Assembly: GCF_008711325.1 (NCBI RefSeq)
Contig: NZ_VXDB01000022.1
Coordinates: forward strand, 1 to 64,000
Source: Roseibium sediminis
Lineage (GTDB): Bacteria > Pseudomonadota > Alphaproteobacteria > Rhizobiales > Stappiaceae
DNA: 64,000 nucleotides
Reading direction: 5' to 3'
Both the position numbers and the translations under genes were made by a program. The stretch's first letter is position 1. Each line of letters begins with the position of its first letter. Of the stretch, positions 60,403-64,000 are shown piece by piece. The notes under the pieces were generated by a model that saw only the letters and a program-made list of their open reading frames with translations, was not told the origin of the DNA and made no database searches.

Positions 60403-62190
60403 TTAGTTTTCGCCTGACGACTTCCCAAGCCGATAAAGCCCGATCAGAACCTCATCACCACCATTGATGTTCAGGCCGTCTACCTCGCCAACCAGCTCTG
60501 GCACAAGCCTCTTTGCATCGAGAGCCGCCAAAAACGCGTCTTTCTCCCGGCTTTCTATGGCCGCAATGCGGCAGCTATCCGCATTTTCCGGCAAATCTTC
60601 GGCAAGAAAACCGGCAGCTTCGGCCGGAGGCAAAATACGCGTATCGGTGCCTTGCAGGAAGATGAAACTTGGCTCGTGAAATCCTGCCGTTGCGACATGC
60701 GGATTTGGACAGCCCGGAATGTCCTGAATGGCGGCAACCAGCCGCGGACTTACCCAAATCGGGGAAAGGGCCGGTCCGGAGAAACCCCAAACACCAACGG
60801 ATATGGAGGCCGATGCAACGATTGCGACCGTGACAGCCTTGAGAGGCTCTGCTGACACGATCCGCGCGCCAGCCCCAATGGCCAGAAGCGCGCCAAGAGC
60901 AGCAATCACGACACCGGGAGGCGACGGCCAAATCCCAAGAGCAATTGGCCCACCGAATGTTGCGCCTGCAAGGCCGAGAGCTGGCACGACGAGAAGACCT
61001 GCTGAAACCCATCTCAGCCAACGCGGAGCACGGGTTCCGGCCCCTTCCATCAGGGCAGCGGAAGCTGCCAGCGCCAGAGCCGGCAACAGTGGCATCGTGT
61101 AGTGCGGAAGCTTCGTCGCAACCAGTTCAAAAACCACCCATGACGGCAGGAACCATGCTGCAGCAAAGATCACCAACGGGCTCTTGCGCTCCTGCCAGAT
61201 GACCGGCAGCGACAGAACCAGAAACGCAGGCAATGGCCAGAACACGCCGAGCATGGCCGCCATATGGGTCAGAGGCGGCGCACCGTGGCTTTCCTGCCCC
61301 TGCCCGATCTTGCCTACAAGATCCTTGCCGATTGCCTCGGTAAAGAATGTCCCGTCGGTCGCGATCCAGATCGCCACAAACCACGGTGAAACAAGCAGAA
61401 TTAGCCAAAGGAACCCGATCACCGGCGCGGAGGCCTTGAACCACGCAGCCTTGCGCCGCAGCACCATCAGCCCCGCAACGGTGAGCCCGACCACCATGGG
61501 CGCGACCGGCCCCTTGACCAGAATGCCCACCGCGATTGCGGTCCAGAACACAAAACCCAGCCCCCACAGGCGGTGGTTTGCCTCTCGCAGCCAGATCCGG
61601 GCAAGTGCGCCCTGTGCAATGACAATGGAGCTGAACAGCACCGCATCGGTTTTAGCCAAACGCGATTCAACGCCCAAAATGACTGCCGCGACCAGAAAGG
61701 TGCCGACCAGCAAGGCGCCGGCAGGCCCCATGAAGGCGCGCGCCATCCAGAAGCCGGCAAGCACAACAAGTGTCGCCCCGAGCAAGGATGGCAGACGATA
61801 TACCCAGAGCGGGCTCTCAGCACCCTGCCCGACAAGCTTCGCCGATACGGACTGAAGCCAATAGATGCCGACCGGCTTCTTGTGCCGTGCCTCTTCCTGG
61901 AAGCGGATATCGACATAGTCCCCCGTTTCCAGCATCTGCTTCGTTGCCTGGGTGAAGCGCGGTTCATCGCGATCGAGCGGCGGGACTGTCCATTGTCCGG
62001 GAACAAAGAACACCAATGCCAGAAACAGGAGGACGAGCGGCGCAGTCAGGTCATGGCCAAACAGGCGCAACCAAAGAGGTTTCTTGACCGCCGGGGCAGT
62101 CGCCTCGCCACCTTGCGGCTTGTCCTGCTCCGGCATCTGTGCCGAAGTCGATGTCGGTTCTGTCAGTCCCTGATCCGAGCTGTTCGCCAT
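60403..62190 (-). CDS. Family 39 glycosyltransferase (ArnT/RgtD-like)
   Basis: A 595-residue GT-C membrane glycosyltransferase that uses a polyprenyl-phosphate sugar. After a polar N terminus (1-45) come about twelve helices; the catalytic Asp-Glu pair is in WTVPPLDRDEPRFTQATKQM in the first periplasmic loop. The SRLAKTDAVLFSSIVIAQGA and AAMLGVFWPLPAFLVLSLPV helices are typical of ArnT-like enzymes. It heads the operon GT39-PAP2-GT2-LABN, which contains donor synthesis, phosphate removal and transfer, and so is probably an envelope lipid or lipid A glycosyltransferase. Confidence 0.9.
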   Translation of the reverse strand: MANSSDQGLTEPTSTSAQMPEQDKPQGGEATAPAVKKPLWLRLFGHDLTAPLVLLFLALVFFVPGQWTVPPLDRDEPRFTQATKQMLETGDYVDIRFQEEARHKKPVGIYWLQSVSAKLVGQGAESPLWVYRLPSLLGATLVVLAGFWMARAFMGPAGALLVGTFLVAAVILGVESRLAKTDAVLFSSIVIAQGALARIWLREANHRLWGLGFVFWTAIAVGILVKGPVAPMVVGLTVAGLMVLRRKAAWFKASAPVIGFLWLILLVSPWFVAIWIATDGTFFTEAIGKDLVGKIGQGQESHGAPPLTHMAAMLGVFWPLPAFLVLSLPVIWQERKSPLVIFAAAWFLPSWVVFELVATKLPHYTMPLLPALALAASAALMEGAGTRAPRWLRWVSAGLLVVPALGLAGATFGGPIALGIWPSPPGVVIAALGALLAIGAGARIVSAEPLKAVTVAIVASASISVGVWGFSGPALSPIWVSPRLVAAIQDIPGCPNPHVATAGFHEPSFIFLQGTDTRILPPAEAAGFLAEDLPENADSCRIAAIESREKDAFLAALDAKRLVPELVGEVDGLNINGGDEVLIGLYRLGKSSGEN

Positions 62191-62334
62191 GTCGGGTCGT
62201 CGTTCCGTATTCGGGTTATCACGTTCGGCCTGTCCTACATGAGCTGACGGAAAAGGGAAACACTGACTTGCAGGCGAAGCTCACTGGGATATCGTCGCTT
62301 GTGAAAATCGAATGGCAGGGATTCGTTTCATTTC

Positions 62335-63162
62335 ATGACGGTCATAGCTCAAATATCTGATTTGCATCTGAAACCTCGTGGCCAAGCGTGCTTCAGGGTC
62401 AGTGAGACGAACATGTTGGCTGAACGGGCTGTTCGCGGCCTTTTGGCGCAGCCGCAGCGGCCCGATGCCGTCGTCGTCACAGGTGATCTGGCAAATGACG
62501 ATGATCCGAGGGAATACCGGATGGCGCGGGAGATTTTGGGCCGTCTACCCATGCCCGTCTATATCATCCCGGGGAACCATGACAGCGCGGCAGGTTTCGC
62601 CTCGGCATTTGCAGATTTCGACTATGTGCCGCAAGCAGCAGCACGCGAAAAGTTCTATTATTCGGTGCGCATTGGCGATCTGACGCTCGTCGCTCTGGAC
62701 AGTTCGGTGCCGGGAAAACCCTATGGCCGTGTTGGAGACGTTCAGCTGGAGTGGCTCGACAAACAATTGTCCGACACCAGCGGACCTGTTCTCGTTGCAG
62801 TCCATCACCCACCGGTCGCGACTGGCATGCAATTCATGGATACGATTGGCCTAAAGGATGCCGACGAATTTGGGGCTGTTATCCAGCGCCATCCGCATGT
62901 GCTCCGGATCATGTGCGGTCATGTTCATCGCGCTGTTACCGCGAGTTTTGCCGGAAGTCTTGTCACCATCGCTCCGAGCACGGCGCATAATTCGGCGCTG
63001 AATTTCGCCAAGGATGCCCCTGCACATATTCATCTTGAGCCGACCATCTATTATCTGCACGTGCTGACGGACGACGGTGCGCTTGCCACCCACACCGCCT
63101 TTGCAGAAATGTACCCGGGCCCGTTCCCTGTTCAGGCCGATGAAGGAGTGTCGTGGCCATGA
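62335..63162 (+). CDS. Class III cyclic-nucleotide phosphodiesterase-like metallophosphoesterase (CpdA-like)
   Basis: A 275-residue dinuclear metallophosphoesterase: QISDLHL (6-12), VVVTGDLANDDDPREYRMAR, IIPGNHDSA, VAVHHPPVATGM and IMCGHVHRAV provide the full ligand series. The pattern fits CpdA/class III cAMP phosphodiesterases or glycerophosphodiesterases of the GpdQ kind. It is soluble and cytoplasmic. It overlaps the CAP-domain gene by 4 nt. Confidence 0.88.
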   Translation: MTVIAQISDLHLKPRGQACFRVSETNMLAERAVRGLLAQPQRPDAVVVTGDLANDDDPREYRMAREILGRLPMPVYIIPGNHDSAAGFASAFADFDYVPQAAAREKFYYSVRIGDLTLVALDSSVPGKPYGRVGDVQLEWLDKQLSDTSGPVLVAVHHPPVATGMQFMDTIGLKDADEFGAVIQRHPHVLRIMCGHVHRAVTASFAGSLVTIAPSTAHNSALNFAKDAPAHIHLEPTIYYLHVLTDDGALATHTAFAEMYPGPFPVQADEGVSWP

Positions 63163-63713
63163 AATTACAGCCGCGACTGACATATTTCGCAGCATTGGTC
63201 CTTGCCGGAATGCTTACAGCCTTCATCCCGGCCTGCCGCTCCCTTCCCTCCCAGAAGGAAGTCGTTGAAGAGACGGTGATAACCGTCGTGGCGGTCGACC
63301 AAACAGCGCTTCTTTCGCTGTTGAACGCTTACCGGGCCGACAGGGGTCTGGACCCGTTGCAGCTTGACGCGACGCTTAATCATGTCTCCGTTGAAATGGC
63401 GCGCCATATCGCAGAGCGCGACAGCATGGACACGTGGGCACATTCCGTCTTTGGCTTATCCAGTCGGCTGGACAAGGCCGGTTACGCGAACTACGCCGCT
63501 GCGGAAAACCTTGGAGCCGGTTATGCCGACTTGAACGCGGCTTTCGCTGGTTGGCAGGGATCGGAGGGGCACAACAAAAACCTCCTCAATCCGCATGTGA
63601 CCCGGGTCGGAATCGGGCGAACACTGCGCTCCAACGGAAAATGGCGAAATTTCTGGGCGCTGACATTGGCACGGCCCAAGGAAGACGGTCGCCCGGTCGT
63701 AGCCACACGCTGA
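63159..63713 (+). CDS. CAP (SCP-like) domain lipoprotein
   Basis: A 184-residue envelope protein. The N terminus (YFAALVLAGMLTAFIPAC) looks like a lipoprotein signal with Cys 26 as the anchor, though Pro at -2 is unusual. The CAP domain (about 50-175) has LLSLLNAYRADRGLDPLQLD, AENLGAGYADLNAAFAGWQG, then SEGHNKNLLNPHVTRVGIG with its active-site-like His. Bacterial CAP proteins are of uncertain function. ATG 63159 is used, with AAGGAG upstream; GTG 63153 is possible. Confidence 0.86.
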   Translation: MKLQPRLTYFAALVLAGMLTAFIPACRSLPSQKEVVEETVITVVAVDQTALLSLLNAYRADRGLDPLQLDATLNHVSVEMARHIAERDSMDTWAHSVFGLSSRLDKAGYANYAAAENLGAGYADLNAAFAGWQGSEGHNKNLLNPHVTRVGIGRTLRSNGKWRNFWALTLARPKEDGRPVVATR

Positions 63714-63764
63714 CGCATTGCGCTTCAACTGAACCAATTCCTCGGCTTTCGGCATAAAAAAGAA

Positions 63765-63924
63765 GGCGGGCACTAAGCCCGCCTCAAGTCGGTTTCCAGA
63801 GACCCCAGATGGGGCACCGGCAATCGCCAGTGAGAACGCCGCTCCATAAGTGGAGTTTTACTCTCATGTTTTAAGTAGCAATAATCAGATAGACCTGTCA
63901 ACAGCTTACCGCACCGCAGCCCGG
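63765..63924 (-). ncRNA. Candidate structured RNA or 3' UTR with terminator
   Basis: On the minus strand, after the stop codon of the partial gene, the sequence folds into ACTCCA-CTTA-TGGAG-like and CCCCATCTGGGG hairpins and ends in the strong terminator GGCGGGCT/AGTGCCCGCC followed by TTCTTTTTT (around 63758-63783). It may be a 3'-UTR-derived small RNA or only the trailer of the upstream gene. I recognise no Rfam family. Confidence 0.35.
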
Positions 63925-64000
63925 TCAGTAGGGAAAGATCCAATTGCGATAGAGCTCTTCATGCTTGAGCATGTGGTCAGGATCATGCTGCACTCGTTCC
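63925..64000 (-). CDS. 3' end of a gene running in from the right edge, product unknown
   Basis: The last 25 codons of a minus-strand frame read ERVQHDPDHMLKHEEL then YRNWIFPY and TGA (63925-63927). The aromatic C-terminal end and the terminator that follows suggest a real gene; too little is present to name it. Confidence 0.5.
   Translation of the reverse strand, partial: ERVQHDPDHMLKHEELYRNWIFPY

Noticed and set aside
1..64000. CRISPR array
   Set aside because: No series of regularly spaced direct repeats was seen; the only tandem array is the cobW hexamer repeat.

Overview
The window looks like a chromosomal segment of an alphaproteobacterium of the Hyphomicrobiales (rhizobia-like), perhaps a marine Stappiaceae-type genome (Roseibium/Labrenzia-like). 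The supports are the aerobic, Pseudomonas denitrificans-type cobalamin genes (CobN-type chelatase, CobP-W-N-O-Q-D-C), an aapJQMP amino-acid transporter, a TctCBA/TctDE tricarboxylate system, a ChrR-type cupin protein with ECF11-like promoters, and a GTTC-N7-GTTC LexA-type box. The genus is inference; no rRNA gene is present.

Layout. 1-1.7 kb: the end of an apparent IS21-type element, a terminator, an HTH/excisionase-like gene and a complete tyrosine integrase. 1.8-17 kb: cobalamin biosynthesis. cobC-cobD lie on the plus strand. The minus-strand operon cobP-cobW-cobN-cobO-(GNAT)-cobQ-membrane protein is headed by a clear cobalamin riboswitch. The two blocks are separated by a nitrilase/PNPOx/LuxR group and a DMT exporter. 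17.2-19.5 kb: tRNA-Asn, then an overlapping CoA-transferase/citryl-CoA lyase pair. 19.5-25.8 kb: a tricarboxylate uptake system, tctCBA divergent from tctDE, which is translationally coupled to a second periplasmic binding protein. 26-32 kb: a lipid-modification block (FAD protein-DUF1365-cyclopropane synthase, convergent with chrR-SDR) with matching ECF-like promoters. 32-38 kb: single genes (cysteine synthase-like, cardiolipin synthase, LysE, AlaX, GFA, 3-MST, META protein). 38.7-50.5 kb: a long plus-strand cluster of sulfatase, PafA-like phosphatase, MoxR, DUF58, DUF4381, two VWA proteins, a BatD-like protein and an eight-heme cytochrome. 50.5-55.7 kb: aapJQMP plus a DUF2459 gene. 56-58.3 kb: metC-like and PhzF-like genes. 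58.3-62.2 kb: an operon for modifying lipid A or another envelope glycan (LABN, GT2, PAP2, GT39). 62.3-64 kb: a CpdA-like phosphodiesterase with a CAP-domain lipoprotein, a possible small RNA, and the 3' end of a further gene.

The most notable points are these. (1) The sulfatase/phosphatase/MoxR-VWA/multiheme-cytochrome cluster looks like an undescribed envelope system, and the sulfatase's natural start is cut by an in-frame TAG inside the signal peptide. (2) cobN carries an in-frame, roughly 112 bp palindromic repeat of RIME/Bru-RS type. (3) A ChrR homologue has lost three of four anti-sigma zinc ligands, has no sigma factor beside it, and sits between two ECF11-like promoters. (4) A small unknown gene has a LexA-type box in its promoter. 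(5) A TctDE two-component pair is coupled to its own binding protein, with an 11-bp-phased direct repeat in the target promoter.
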